Program-made: the position numbers and the translations under genes | The notes under the pieces: generated by a model | What the model saw: only the letters and a program-made list of their open reading frames with translations | Told to the model about the DNA's origin: nothing | Databases searched by the model: none | Assembly: GCF_004357995.1 (NCBI RefSeq) | Contig: NZ_SMTK01000002.1 | Coordinates: 744,001-808,000, forward strand | DNA length: 64,000 bases | Reading direction: 5' to 3' | Source of the DNA: Arthrobacter crusticola | Lineage (GTDB): Bacteria; Actinomycetota; Actinomycetes; Actinomycetales; Micrococcaceae | Shown: positions 8,606 to 16,940 of the stretch, piece after piece | Layout of the letters: the number at the start of each line of letters is the position of its first letter | Position numbering within the stretch: the stretch's first letter is position 1

Positions 8606-9976
8606 ATGTCACTGCCTTCAGCTGTTTCCCTTCCGCTGCTCCCCACGCCGCTTGCCGACGGTGAGAGCGGCGACCCGACGTTCGTAGCCGGCGACCCCGG
8701 CGGGGCCGTGGTCCGCCGCTCGGTGCTGCCCGGCGGCGTGCGCGTACTGACCGAGGCGATGCCCGGGCAGCGCTCGGCCACCATCGGGTTCTGGGTCGGG
8801 GTCGGCTCACGGGACGAGGCCGAGGGCGAGCACGGCTCCACCCACTTCCTTGAGCACCTGCTGTTCAAGGGCACCCGGAAGCGCTCCGCCCTGGAGATCG
8901 CCTCCGCCTTTGACGAGGTCGGGGGCGAATCAAACGCGGCGACGGCCAAGGAAAACACCTGCTACTACGCCCGGGTGCTCGACACGGACCTGCCCCTGGC
9001 CATCGACGTGATCGCCGATATGGTCACCTCGGCCGTCCTCGACCCCGAGGAACTCGAGCAGGAGCGCGACGTGATCCTCGAGGAAATTGCGATGGACAGC
9101 GATGACCCGGCCGACGTCGCGCACGAGGAGTTCGTCTCGGCCGTCCTCGGCGGCCACCCCCTGGGGCGCCCCATCGGCGGCACTCCCGAGGCCATCCGCG
9201 CCATCCCGCGCGACGCGGTGCTGGCACACTACCGCCGGTATTACACGCCCGCCGAACTCGTCGTCACCGCCGCCGGCGGCCTCGACCATGACACCGTCTG
9301 CCGGCAGGTGCAGGGGGCCCTCGAGGAGGCCGGCTGGGTCCTCGAGGAGGGCGCCGTGCCGGTGCCCCGGCGCCCGGGCAAGCCGGTCGAGATCTCCGGT
9401 GCGCCCGGGGTGCACGTGATCCGGCGCGCGGTCGAACAGGCCAACATCCTGATCGGCTGCCCCTCCCTGGTGGCCACGGACGAGCGCCGTTTCGTCATGA
9501 GCGTGCTGAACGCCGTGCTCGGCGGCGGCATGTCCTCGCGGCTGTTCCAGGAGATCCGGGAGAAGCGGGGCCTCGTGTACTCCACCTACTCCTTCTCGGC
9601 CTCCTACGCCGACGCCGGCTACTTCGCCATGTACGCGGGGTGCTCACCGGCCAAGACGGGACAGGTGATCGCCCTTCTGGGGGAGGAGCTTGACCGCCTT
9701 GCCCGCGACGGCATCAGCGAGGAGGAGCTGCGCAAGGCCGTGGGTCAGCTTTCCGGCGGCCTGGTGCTCGCCCTCGAGGACAGCAGCTCGCGGATGTCGC
9801 GCCTCGGCCGCTCCGAACTCGTCTCGGGGGAGTTCATCGACCTCGATGAGTCCCTCGCTCGGGTCCGTGCCGTCACCCCGGCCGAGGTCCAGGAACTGGC
9901 CGCGGAGCTTGCCGCCGCGCCGCGCACCACGATGGTCGTCGGACCCTTCGACGGTCCCGGGGACTTCGGGCTGTAG
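8606..9976 (+). CDS. M16 family zinc metallopeptidase (pitrilysin type)
   Basis: A 456-residue M16B peptidase with the inverted zinc motif HFLEH (H80, E83, H84) and the downstream glutamate near residue 160 in ERDVILEEIAM. Two homologous halves are expected; the C-terminal half includes EKRGLVYSTYSFSASY. Its position after pnp is conserved in actinobacteria (PepR in mycobacteria), where dapB often follows. Here a molybdenum cofactor cluster intervenes. Substrate unknown. The protein carries no signal peptide, so it is probably cytoplasmic. Confidence 0.93.
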   Translation: MSLPSAVSLPLLPTPLADGESGDPTFVAGDPGGAVVRRSVLPGGVRVLTEAMPGQRSATIGFWVGVGSRDEAEGEHGSTHFLEHLLFKGTRKRSALEIASAFDEVGGESNAATAKENTCYYARVLDTDLPLAIDVIADMVTSAVLDPEELEQERDVILEEIAMDSDDPADVAHEEFVSAVLGGHPLGRPIGGTPEAIRAIPRDAVLAHYRRYYTPAELVVTAAGGLDHDTVCRQVQGALEEAGWVLEEGAVPVPRRPGKPVEISGAPGVHVIRRAVEQANILIGCPSLVATDERRFVMSVLNAVLGGGMSSRLFQEIREKRGLVYSTYSFSASYADAGYFAMYAGCSPAKTGQVIALLGEELDRLARDGISEEELRKAVGQLSGGLVLALEDSSSRMSRLGRSELVSGEFIDLDESLARVRAVTPAEVQELAAELAAAPRTTMVVGPFDGPGDFGL

Positions 9977-9991
9977 CCAGCCGGAGGCGAT

Positions 9992-10008
9992 GCGCCCGGC
10001 GCGGGCGC
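9992..10008. terminator. Short hairpin between M16 peptidase and moaD
   Basis: GCGCCCG and CGGGCGC pair over 7 bp around a GCG loop, flanked by GCCAGC and GCTGGC that could extend the stem. It lies between two convergent genes and may end transcription in both directions. Confidence 0.45.
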
Positions 10009-10046
10009 GCTGGCCTGACCGCTGCGGCGGCCCGTGGAGCTGCCGG

Positions 10047-10301
10047 TCAGCCGCCGGCGAAGGGCGGCAGGACGTCGAGGATGTCCTGCTCGGCCAGGAC
10101 CCGGCCGCGGTCGCGCAGCGCCACCTCGTTCAGCAGGAAGCTGCTGCGCCGCAGGACCTGCTCCATCGACGGGCTTTGGGTTCCGGCATAGCGGTCGCCG
10201 ATAAGGGCCAGGATGTCGTCAACGGTGGCCCCGGCGCCGTCGAGGGTTTCCTCGGAGGTGCCCGCTGCCGCGCGGGCCGCACCGAAATAGCGGATCAGCA
10301 T
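10047..10301 (-). CDS. moaD: Molybdopterin synthase sulfur carrier subunit MoaD
   Basis: An 84-residue ubiquitin-fold protein ending in PPFAGG; the terminal Gly-Gly is adenylated and thiocarboxylated before sulfur transfer to precursor Z. The N-terminus MLIRYFGAARAAAG is typical MoaD. It directly follows moaA (stop TGA then ATG with no gap), so the two are translationally coupled. Its partner, the large subunit MoaE, is encoded on the opposite strand at 13833. The adenylating sulfurtransferase (MoeZ/MoeB type) is not in the window. Confidence 0.92.
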   Translation of the reverse strand: MLIRYFGAARAAAGTSEETLDGAGATVDDILALIGDRYAGTQSPSMEQVLRRSSFLLNEVALRDRGRVLAEQDILDVLPPFAGG

Positions 10302-11372
10302 TCAGCCACCGATCGCGCTCATCGAGCGGTCGGGCTGGACGAAGCCCTCGGCACCGAGCCCGGTGCGGGCCATCCCATGCGCCTTGGGCTTGGCCCACAT
10401 CGCCTCCTGCCACCGCCGGGCGATCGCGGCGTCGTCAGCGCCGGACCGCAGCAGTTCCCGCAGGTCCGTCTCCTCGCGGGAGAACAGGCAGCTCATCACC
10501 TTTCCCTCGGCGGTGATCCGGGTCCTGCGGCAGTCGGCGCAGAACGGCTCCGTGACCGAGGCGATGATGCCCACCGAGCCCACGACCGTCTCCGGTGCGC
10601 TGCGCCGCCGCACCTCCCACCGCTCGGCCGGTGCGCCGTCGCGGCTGCGAGGGTCGGCGGTCAGGACGAAGGCCGGTTCGAGCAGCGCGCGCATCTCGGC
10701 GGCCGTGATCATGCCGTCCCGGGTCCAGCCATGGTCGGCGTCAAGGGGCATCTGCTCGATGAACCGCAGCTCGAATCCGCGCGAGACGGCCCATTCGAGC
10801 AGGTCCGGGGCTTCGGAGTCATTGATGCCGCGCATCAGCACCGCATTGATCTTGACCAGACCCAGCCCCACCTCGGCAGCGGCCTCGATGCCGCGCAGCA
10901 CCCGGTCGAGGAACGGACGCCGGGTCAGCTGGGCGAAGGTGTCGGGGTGCAGGGAGTCCATCGAGACGTTGATGCGGGTGAGTCCCGCCTCCTTCAGCCG
11001 GGCGGCCTTCTTGTCGAGCCCGAGCCCGTTGGTCGTCAGCGAAATCGGCAGACCGGGGTGGGCGGTGCGCAGGTCCGAGATGATCTCCACGAGGTCCGCC
11101 CGCACCAGGGGTTCCCCGCCGGTCAGGCGGAGCTCGCGCACCCCGAGGAGGTCGACGCCGATCCGCACCAGGCGCACGATTTCGGCGCGGGAGAGCACCT
11201 GGTCCTTCTGCAGCCAGTTGAGGCCCTCCGCCGGCATGCAGTAGGTGCAGCGCAGGTTGCACTTGTCGGTCAGCGACACCCGCAGATCGGTGGCGCGGCG
11301 CCCGAAGGTGTCGAGCAGGCCTCCGCCCGGATCCGTGGGTGCCGGGCCCGGCAGCCCGAGAGATATTCCCAT
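10302..11372 (-). CDS. moaA: GTP 3',8-cyclase MoaA
   Basis: A 356-residue radical SAM enzyme that starts molybdenum cofactor synthesis by converting GTP to 3',8-cyclo-7,8-dihydro-GTP. The N-terminal cluster cysteines are C38, C42 and C45 in TDKCNLRCTYC. The C-terminal cluster cysteines are C278, C281 and C295. The GGEP motif (RLTGGEPLVR) and the terminal Gly-Gly are conserved. It is divergent from moeA across 172 bases. TAACCT lies six bases before ATG with no ribosome-binding site, so it is probably leaderless. Confidence 0.96.
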   Translation of the reverse strand: MGISLGLPGPAPTDPGGGLLDTFGRRATDLRVSLTDKCNLRCTYCMPAEGLNWLQKDQVLSRAEIVRLVRIGVDLLGVRELRLTGGEPLVRADLVEIISDLRTAHPGLPISLTTNGLGLDKKAARLKEAGLTRINVSMDSLHPDTFAQLTRRPFLDRVLRGIEAAAEVGLGLVKINAVLMRGINDSEAPDLLEWAVSRGFELRFIEQMPLDADHGWTRDGMITAAEMRALLEPAFVLTADPRSRDGAPAERWEVRRRSAPETVVGSVGIIASVTEPFCADCRRTRITAEGKVMSCLFSREETDLRELLRSGADDAAIARRWQEAMWAKPKAHGMARTGLGAEGFVQPDRSMSAIGG

Positions 11373-11378
11373 AGTGAG

Positions 11379-11384
11379 AGGTTA
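11379..11384 (-). promoter_or_regulatory. -10 hexamer of moaA (leaderless)
   Basis: TAACCT on the minus strand, then CTCACT, then the moaA ATG at 11372. Confidence 0.6.
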
Positions 11385-11398
11385 CGCCTTTTCCTATC

Positions 11399-11422
11399 CG
11401 CTCCAAGGGCGAATATGGAGCG
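11399..11422. repeat. Inverted repeat in the moaA-moeA divergent region
   Basis: CGCTCCA and TGGAGCG form 7-bp arms around a 10-base spacer. The element lies just upstream of the moaA -10 hexamer, where a -35 element would be, and faces both transcription units. It could be an operator for the molybdenum cofactor genes or only a hairpin; no binding protein is known from this window. Confidence 0.4.
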
Positions 11423-11544
11423 CGGGGCGGAAGAGGCGAGTGGCTGGTCTTTCTTCAGGCCCGCCGGGAGGCCGGGGAGGCCCCCGGCGGACTAGGGTTG
11501 AAGCACCGCAGCACCCGCCCACCGGGCGCCGCCGAAAGGACGTC

Positions 11545-12876
11545 ATGACCCGCAGCGTTTCCGAGCACCAGTTGGCGGTCGAACAGCTTCTTGGCGCCGG
11601 CGGCTACGCCCGCGCCGGGCGCGGAGGCGGTGCCGCGGAGTCCCTTCCGCTCACCGCGGCCCTCGGCCGGGTTCTGGCCGCGGACGTCCATGCACCGGTG
11701 GCCCTTCCTCCCTTCGATAACTCGCAGATGGACGGATACGCGGTGCATCTGCGCGATCTGGGGGACGGCCCGGCCGCGGCGGGAAATGGGGAGCCCGAGG
11801 GCCACCTGCGGCTGCACGTGGGGGCGCCCGTTCCCGCGGGCAGCTCCCCGCCGCCGCTCGAGCCCGGCACGGCCGTGCCGATCATGACCGGGGCGATGGT
11901 TCCCGCCGGCACCGGCGCCGTGGTGCCGATCGAGCGCGCAGACCCGCCGCGGTTCCCCGCCCTGTCCACGGGCGACGGCGGGCAACCCGTGGTGCAGCTG
12001 CCTGCCGGAACCCCTGCCGGCACTTTCATCCGGCGTGCCGGCAGCGACATCGCCGCCGGGGACCTGGCCCTGGAGGCCGGGACCCTGCTGGGCCCGGCGC
12101 AGCTGGGGTTGCTGGCTGCCTGCGGCCTGGCCGAGGTCGCCGTCCGCACGCCGTTCCGTGTCCTCCTGCTGTCCACCGGGGACGAAGTGACCGAGCCCGG
12201 CGGGCCGCTCGGGGACGGCCGGATCTACGACGCCAACACCACCCTGCTGGAGGCCGCCCTGCGGGACGCAGGCGCCGAGGTCCTCCGGACCCGGGTCCTC
12301 TCCGACGACCCGGAGAAGCTGCGCGAGGCACTCGACACCCCGCCCGCGGCGGAGATCCACCTGATCCTGACCTCCGGCGGCATCAGCCAGGGCGCCTACG
12401 AGGTGGTGAAGCAGGCCCTGTCCGGCAGCGGCGTCGAGTTCCCCGGAGTGGCGCTGCAGCCCGGCGGGCCGCAGGCCATCGGCACGCTCGGCGGGGTCCC
12501 GTTCCTCGGCTTTCCCGGCAACCCCGTCAGCGCCCTGGTGTCCTTCGAAATGTTCCTCCGCCCGGCACTGACGGCCCTGACCGGCGCACCCGCGCCGCGG
12601 GTTGCGCTTCCGGCGAGGCTCACTGCACCGGCGTCGTCCCCGGCCGCCAAGCACCAGGTCCGGCGCGGCCTGTACCGGGACGGGCGGGTCGAACTCATCG
12701 GAGGCCCCGGATCCCATCTGCTCAACGCCCTCGCCGGCTCCAACGCCCTCGTCCACTTCCCGGTCGGCCTCTCTGAGGCGGCCGCCGGTGACGAAGTGAC
12801 CGTCTGGCTGATCGGCCCCGTCCCGCCGCCGGCACCCCCCGTGCCGGCCCCAACCCACCAGGAGCTGCCCTCATGA
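11545..12876 (+). CDS. moeA: Molybdopterin molybdenumtransferase MoeA
   Basis: A 443-residue MoeA that inserts molybdate into adenylylated molybdopterin. The N-terminal PPFDNSQMDGYAV and the PIMTGAMVPAGTGAVVP block are diagnostic. The central MPT-binding domain has LLLSTGDEV and SGGIS, followed by GFPGNPVSALVSFEMFLRP. ATG 11545 follows AAAGGA by four bases and is preferred over the longer open frame upstream. The stop overlaps moaC (ATGA). Confidence 0.96.
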   Translation: MTRSVSEHQLAVEQLLGAGGYARAGRGGGAAESLPLTAALGRVLAADVHAPVALPPFDNSQMDGYAVHLRDLGDGPAAAGNGEPEGHLRLHVGAPVPAGSSPPPLEPGTAVPIMTGAMVPAGTGAVVPIERADPPRFPALSTGDGGQPVVQLPAGTPAGTFIRRAGSDIAAGDLALEAGTLLGPAQLGLLAACGLAEVAVRTPFRVLLLSTGDEVTEPGGPLGDGRIYDANTTLLEAALRDAGAEVLRTRVLSDDPEKLREALDTPPAAEIHLILTSGGISQGAYEVVKQALSGSGVEFPGVALQPGGPQAIGTLGGVPFLGFPGNPVSALVSFEMFLRPALTALTGAPAPRVALPARLTAPASSPAAKHQVRRGLYRDGRVELIGGPGSHLLNALAGSNALVHFPVGLSEAAAGDEVTVWLIGPVPPPAPPVPAPTHQELPS

Positions 12877-13364
12877 CATCCAACGAACCCGCCGACGCGC
12901 CCGCGTTGTCCCATGTCCGGGCCGACGGCACCGCCCACATGGTCGATGTCTCCGCCAAGGCCGTGACGGCCCGCCAGGCGGTGGCGCAGTCGGTCCTTGA
13001 GACCAGCTCCCGGGTGGTCGCCATGATCACCGACGGGTCGCTGCCCAAGGGCGACGCCCTCGCCGTCGCCCGCGTCGCCGGGATTCTGGCCGCCAAGCAG
13101 ACCTCCACCCTGATCCCGCTGTGCCACCCGCTGCCGATCAGCCGCGTCTCCGTCGACTTCACCGCCGACGCGGGGACCGTCACGGTGACGGCGCTGGTGA
13201 AGACGACCTCGGTGACCGGGGTCGAGATGGAGGCGCTGACCGCCGCCTCCATCGCCGCCCTGACCCTCTACGACATGATCAAGGCCGTCGACCCGCGCGC
13301 CGTGATCCGGGAGACGAAGGTGCTTTCGAAGACCGGTGGGAAGAGCGGAGACTGGAGCGTATGA
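12873..13364 (+). CDS. moaC: Cyclic pyranopterin monophosphate synthase MoaC
   Basis: A 163-residue MoaC that acts after MoaA to make cyclic pyranopterin monophosphate. Conserved segments include MVDVSAKAVTARQAVA, AKQTSTLIPLCHPLPI and GVEMEALTAASIAALTLYDM. Length is normal. It overlaps moeA by four bases upstream and mogA by four bases downstream, fixing the operon order moeA-moaC-mogA-moaE. Confidence 0.97.
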   Translation: MTSNEPADAPALSHVRADGTAHMVDVSAKAVTARQAVAQSVLETSSRVVAMITDGSLPKGDALAVARVAGILAAKQTSTLIPLCHPLPISRVSVDFTADAGTVTVTALVKTTSVTGVEMEALTAASIAALTLYDMIKAVDPRAVIRETKVLSKTGGKSGDWSV

Positions 13365-13846
13365 CCCCGCTGAGGAACGCCGCGGTGATTATCGCCTCGA
13401 CCCGCGCCGCCGCCGGCACCTACCAGGACGAATGCGGCCCCCTCGTGGCCGGCTGGCTCCTCGAGCACGGCTTCGCCGTGCAGGACGCCGAGGTGGTGCC
13501 CGACGGGGAGGCCGTGGGCGCGGCGATCGGCCGGGCGCTGGCTGCCGGGCCGGCCGTGCTCATCACCAGCGGGGGCACCGGCCTGAGCGCCGACGACGCC
13601 ACGCCGGAGCAGACCCTGCCCTACCTCGACCGGCAGCTGCCGGGCATCATGGAGGCGGCGCGCCGGGCGGGGGCCGACATGGTGCCCACCGCGGCCCTGA
13701 GCCGCGGGCTGGCCGGCACCGCGGGGCGCACCTTCGTGATCAACCTTCCTGGCTCACCCGGGGGAGTACGTGACGGCCTCGCCGTCCTCGAACCGCTCAT
13801 CGGCCACATCTGTGCCCAGCTGGAAGGATTCCATGACCACCAGTGA
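13361..13846 (+). CDS. mogA: Molybdopterin adenylyltransferase (MogA/MoaB type)
   Basis: A 161-residue MoaB/Mog-fold protein that would adenylate molybdopterin to prime MoeA. The motif LITSGGTGLSADDATPEQTLPYLDR with GGTG and the acidic residue after it, and the INLPGSPGGVRDGL segment, are family hallmarks. The ATG overlaps the moaC stop (ATGA); the frame is open further upstream but that stretch is antisense-like to moaC. It overlaps moaE by 14 bases. Confidence 0.92.
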   Translation: MTPLRNAAVIIASTRAAAGTYQDECGPLVAGWLLEHGFAVQDAEVVPDGEAVGAAIGRALAAGPAVLITSGGTGLSADDATPEQTLPYLDRQLPGIMEAARRAGADMVPTAALSRGLAGTAGRTFVINLPGSPGGVRDGLAVLEPLIGHICAQLEGFHDHQ

Positions 13847-14261
13847 AGTCGTCCGGGCCTACGTCTCGGACACGCCCATCACCCCCGAAGAGGCCCTGGC
13901 GGCCGTCGACTCCCCGCGGTGCGGCGCCGCGGTGTCCTTCAGCGGCGTCGTGAGGAACCACGACGGCGGGCGGGAGGTCACGTCGCTGAGCTACACCTCC
14001 CACCCCAGCGCCGAGCGGGTCATCGCCGAGGTCGCGGCCGAAATCGCCGCCCGGCACGACGGCGTCCGCCTCTGGGTGGCGCACCGGATCGGCCCGCTCG
14101 AAATCGGCGACCAGGCCCTCGTGGCTGCCGTCGCCGCCGCCCACCGCGGGGCGGCCTTCGCGGCCTGCTCGGAGCTCGTGGACGCCGTCAAGGAGCGCGT
14201 GCCGGTCTGGAAGGAACAGTTCTTCACCGACGGCACCGTGGAATGGGTCGGCGCCGGGTAG
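13833..14261 (+). CDS. moaE: Molybdopterin synthase catalytic subunit MoaE
   Basis: A 142-residue MoaE, the large subunit that receives sulfur from MoaD thiocarboxylate to make the dithiolene. GAAVSFSGVVRNHDGG, the WVAHRIGPLEIGDQAL segment and KERVPVWKEQFFTDG with its catalytic lysine are conserved. ATG 13833 lies seven bases after GGAAGGA. An earlier in-frame ATG at 13770 lies inside mogA and adds non-conserved sequence. It is the last gene of the molybdenum cofactor operon; dapB begins 20 bases later with its own -10 element. Confidence 0.95.
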   Translation: MTTSEVVRAYVSDTPITPEEALAAVDSPRCGAAVSFSGVVRNHDGGREVTSLSYTSHPSAERVIAEVAAEIAARHDGVRLWVAHRIGPLEIGDQALVAAVAAAHRGAAFAACSELVDAVKERVPVWKEQFFTDGTVEWVGAG

Positions 14262-14267
14262 GAACAG

Positions 14268-14273
14268 TAGGCT
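14268..14273 (+). promoter_or_regulatory. -10 hexamer of dapB (leaderless)
   Basis: TAGGCT, then GGGAGGC, then ATG at 14281. The spacer matches that of truB. The element lies just after the moaE stop codon, so dapB can be transcribed independently of the cofactor operon. Confidence 0.6.
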
Positions 14274-14280
14274 GGGAGGC

Positions 14281-15057
14281 ATGACGCAGGAACTCCCGGT
14301 TGCAGTGCTCGGCGCCTCGGGGCGCATGGGCTCCGAGGCGGTCGCCGCCATCCAGGCCGCGGAGGATCTCTCCCTCGTGGCGGCACTGGGCCGGGGGGAT
14401 GACCTTGCCACCCTGGTCTCCTCCGGCGCCCGGGTGGTGCTCGACCTGACCGTGCCCGAAGCGACCTACGACAATGTCTGCTTCGCCGTCGAGCACGGCC
14501 TCCACGCCGTCGTCGGAACCACCGGCTGGACCCCCGAACGGCTCGACGGGCTGGGCGCCCTGCTCGAGCGCACCCCGTCCACCGGTGTGCTGATCGCCCC
14601 GAACTTCGCCCTTGGGTCGGTGCTGGCCACGGCGTTTGCCGCCCAGGCCGCCCGGTACTTCGAATCCGTCGAGATCATCGAACTCCACCACCCCGACAAG
14701 GTGGACGCCCCCTCGGGGACGGCCCTGCGCACCGCACAGCTCATCAGCGCCGCGCGCAGCGCGGCCGGAGTGCCCGCCGCCCCCGATGCGACCGCCGGCG
14801 GCCTCGCCGGGGCGCGGGGCGCGGACGCCGACGGCATCCCCGTCCACTCGGTGCGCCTGCGCGGGCTCACGGCCCACCAGGAGGTGCTGCTGGGCAGCCC
14901 GGGGGAGCAGCTGACCATCCGCCACGACTCCTTCGACCGCGCCTCCTTCATGCCGGGCGTCCTGCTCGGGCTTCGGAGCGTGGCCTCCCATCCCGGCCTC
15001 ACGGTCGGCCTCGAGGGCTACCTCGACCTCGCAACCAACAAGGACCCCCATGCTTGA
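14281..15057 (+). CDS. dapB: 4-hydroxy-tetrahydrodipicolinate reductase
   Basis: A 258-residue DapB, the NAD(P)H reductase of the diaminopimelate/lysine pathway. The nucleotide motif VLGASGRMGSEA is at the N-terminus, and IIELHHPDKVDAPSGTA contains the substrate-binding lysine and catalytic region. It overlaps the next gene by eight bases. dapA, which makes its substrate, is 1.9 kb downstream beyond an inverted gene, and dapF is at 30225, so three pathway genes lie in the window but not in one operon. Confidence 0.97.
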   Translation: MTQELPVAVLGASGRMGSEAVAAIQAAEDLSLVAALGRGDDLATLVSSGARVVLDLTVPEATYDNVCFAVEHGLHAVVGTTGWTPERLDGLGALLERTPSTGVLIAPNFALGSVLATAFAAQAARYFESVEIIELHHPDKVDAPSGTALRTAQLISAARSAAGVPAAPDATAGGLAGARGADADGIPVHSVRLRGLTAHQEVLLGSPGEQLTIRHDSFDRASFMPGVLLGLRSVASHPGLTVGLEGYLDLATNKDPHA

Positions 15058-15505
15058 GACCTTCCGCCGTCACCGGGTAAAGATCGGCGTCGTTTTCGTC
15101 ACCCTCCTGCTGGTGCTCTGGCTGGCCGTCACGTTCCAGCGCGGCGTCCTGCTGCTCGGCGACCCCTCACCGGTGGCTAAGGCCCTGGGCGCGGGGTACC
15201 TGTTCCTGCCGATCATCGGGGCCTGGGCCCTGATCCGCGAACTGCTCTTCGGCGCCCAGACGGAGCGCATGGCGAAGGTCCTCGAGGCCGAGGGCGGACT
15301 GCCCGTGGACGACCTGCCGCGCACCCCGGCCGGACGGATTGTCCGCGCCGCAGCCGACGAGCGCTTCCCGCAGTACCAGGCGGAGGTCGAGAACGACCCG
15401 GAGAACTGGCGCAGCTGGTTCCGGCTCTCCTGCGCCTACGATGCCGCCGGCGACCGCACGCGCGCCCGGAAGGCAATGCGCGACGCCGCCCGCCTGTTCC
15501 GCTGA
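15050..15505 (+). CDS. Membrane protein with TPR-like C-terminus
   Basis: A 151-residue protein with two predicted membrane segments (about residues 11-29 and 42-62) and a cytoplasmic C-terminal half. The segment NDPENWRSWFRLSCAYDAAGDRTRARKAMR reads like one tetratricopeptide repeat. Function unknown. It overlaps the dapB stop by eight bases and so is translationally coupled to it. It may be an assembly or scaffold factor, but nothing in the sequence proves this. Confidence 0.72.
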   Translation: MLETFRRHRVKIGVVFVTLLLVLWLAVTFQRGVLLLGDPSPVAKALGAGYLFLPIIGAWALIRELLFGAQTERMAKVLEAEGGLPVDDLPRTPAGRIVRAAADERFPQYQAEVENDPENWRSWFRLSCAYDAAGDRTRARKAMRDAARLFR

Positions 15506-15646
15506 GCCCGGGGGCCGGTCCGGCGCCGGGAAGGGGGGCAGGCCGGGCGACGCGCGCCCGGCGGCAACAGCACCTCCGGCGGCTTCGACGGGCCAGCGGC
15601 TGCCGGCCGCCCGGACCCCCCTTGACGCCCTGGGGCCCGCGGTGGG

Positions 15647-16840
15647 TCAGCGCCGGTCCGGACGCGACGCCGGATGCCCGCCGCTCCGGGCGGCCTGCGC
15701 TGCTCCCGAGGCGATCAGCTCGAGGGGGCCGCGGGCGTGGATCCGGTGGAACAGGATGCCCAGAGCCACGGCCACCAGTGCCTGGAACCAGAACACCGGA
15801 GCGGGATCAATCACGGGCTCCTGCTGATCGACCCAGCTCATGACGCAGATGTGGAGCGAATACAGGGTCAGGGTCATCGCCCCCGGCGCCGAGAGCGGAA
15901 GAAGCAGCTGCCGGTAGCGTCGGGTGACCAGCAGGCAGATCCCGGTCACCGCGGCGGCGGTCCCGGCCGTGTGCAGCAGGTCGAAGGGCGTCCCGGAATG
16001 CGGGGTGCTGACGGCCAGCCACCACCACGACCCGGTCTGGTCGAGGCGGCGCACACTTACCTGCAGCATCGCCTCAAGGGGATACCGGGCGCCATCCGGG
16101 GTCTGCAGCAGCGCGTCGAGGCCGCCGGCGGGGCCGAGCAGGTAACCGCTGGCCGCTTTCGCGGCAACGGCCGCGGCGGCCCCACCGAGGATCAACGCGG
16201 CCTGGACGCCCAGCCGGGCGAGGTCGAGGCGTCCGATCACCACGCCGATGAGGAGATAGCTCAGCCACTGCAGCGCCGGGTAGTACCCGGTGACGAAGAC
16301 ATCCGCCAGCAGGGCCGCCGGCTCAAGGAAGTGCTCCCAGACCGGATTCCCGTCGAGGGAGGGCGGATTGAGCGTCCCCTCGATCCAGGGGCGCAGGAGG
16401 AAGGCCGCGACGGGGGAGAGCAGCAGCCAGCCCGCCGCCCAGGCCGCAAGCACCGGCACCCGCAGGCCCAGGAAGGGAAGGGCCAGCAGGAACAGGATCC
16501 CGTAGTGGAAGAGGATGATGGCGATGTTCGTCTCCACGCCGCCGAGCACGAGCCCGACGCTGGCGATGATGAGGGCGCGCACGGCGATCCCGCGGCGGTC
16601 CTGCGAAAGGACCCCCGCCCGGTGCGGAGCGCTTCCGCCCGTCAGCAGGGCGAGCCCGATGCCGGCAACGACGGCGAACAGGGCGGAGGCCCGCCCGGTG
16701 AAGAGCAGCGCGATCCACGACGGTTCGGCCGTCCCGGGGACGTACAGGGGAAAGATGTGGGTACTCATCATTCCAAAAAGAGCAATGCCGCGGGCTGCAT
16801 CGAGACCGGTCAGACGCCGTACGGCCGGGGAGGACACCAT
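15647..16840 (-). CDS. DUF418/DUF1624-type multispanning membrane protein
   Basis: A 397-residue protein with about ten membrane helices. The N-terminal RLTGLDAARGIALFGMMSTHIFP is the signature of the acyltransferase-3-like heparan-alpha-glucosaminide N-acetyltransferase/DUF1624 group, and the C-terminal half (SAPGAMTLTLYSLHICVMSW) fits DUF418. These proteins may move acyl groups across the membrane; the substrate is unknown. It is inverted between dapB and dapA and diverges from dapA across 100 bases. Confidence 0.82.
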   Translation of the reverse strand: MVSSPAVRRLTGLDAARGIALFGMMSTHIFPLYVPGTAEPSWIALLFTGRASALFAVVAGIGLALLTGGSAPHRAGVLSQDRRGIAVRALIIASVGLVLGGVETNIAIILFHYGILFLLALPFLGLRVPVLAAWAAGWLLLSPVAAFLLRPWIEGTLNPPSLDGNPVWEHFLEPAALLADVFVTGYYPALQWLSYLLIGVVIGRLDLARLGVQAALILGGAAAAVAAKAASGYLLGPAGGLDALLQTPDGARYPLEAMLQVSVRRLDQTGSWWWLAVSTPHSGTPFDLLHTAGTAAAVTGICLLVTRRYRQLLLPLSAPGAMTLTLYSLHICVMSWVDQQEPVIDPAPVFWFQALVAVALGILFHRIHARGPLELIASGAAQAARSGGHPASRPDRR

Positions 16841-16927
16841 GCCACGATGGTCTCACAGCAGCCCGCCGCGTCGGGCATGCCTGCCGCGGCGGCGGGGGCC
16901 CGCCCTGCACCGCGCGGCCCGAGCAGG

Positions 16928-16933
16928 TAACGT
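16928..16933 (+). promoter_or_regulatory. -10 hexamer of dapA (leaderless)
   Basis: TAACGT, seven-base spacer TTTACCC, then ATG at 16941. No Shine-Dalgarno sequence is present. Confidence 0.55.
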
Positions 16934-16940
16934 TTTACCC

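Noticed and set aside
5949-8810. Very long open frame on the minus strand opposite pnp (953 codons)
   Set aside because: It is the codon-mirror shadow common in high-GC genes. The translation is Asp/Gly/Leu/Val-rich without domains, and pnp is clearly the coding strand.
11373-11544. Molybdenum cofactor riboswitch before moaA/moeA
   Set aside because: moaA appears leaderless and the moeA leader shows only one simple inverted repeat, not the multi-stem Moco RNA.
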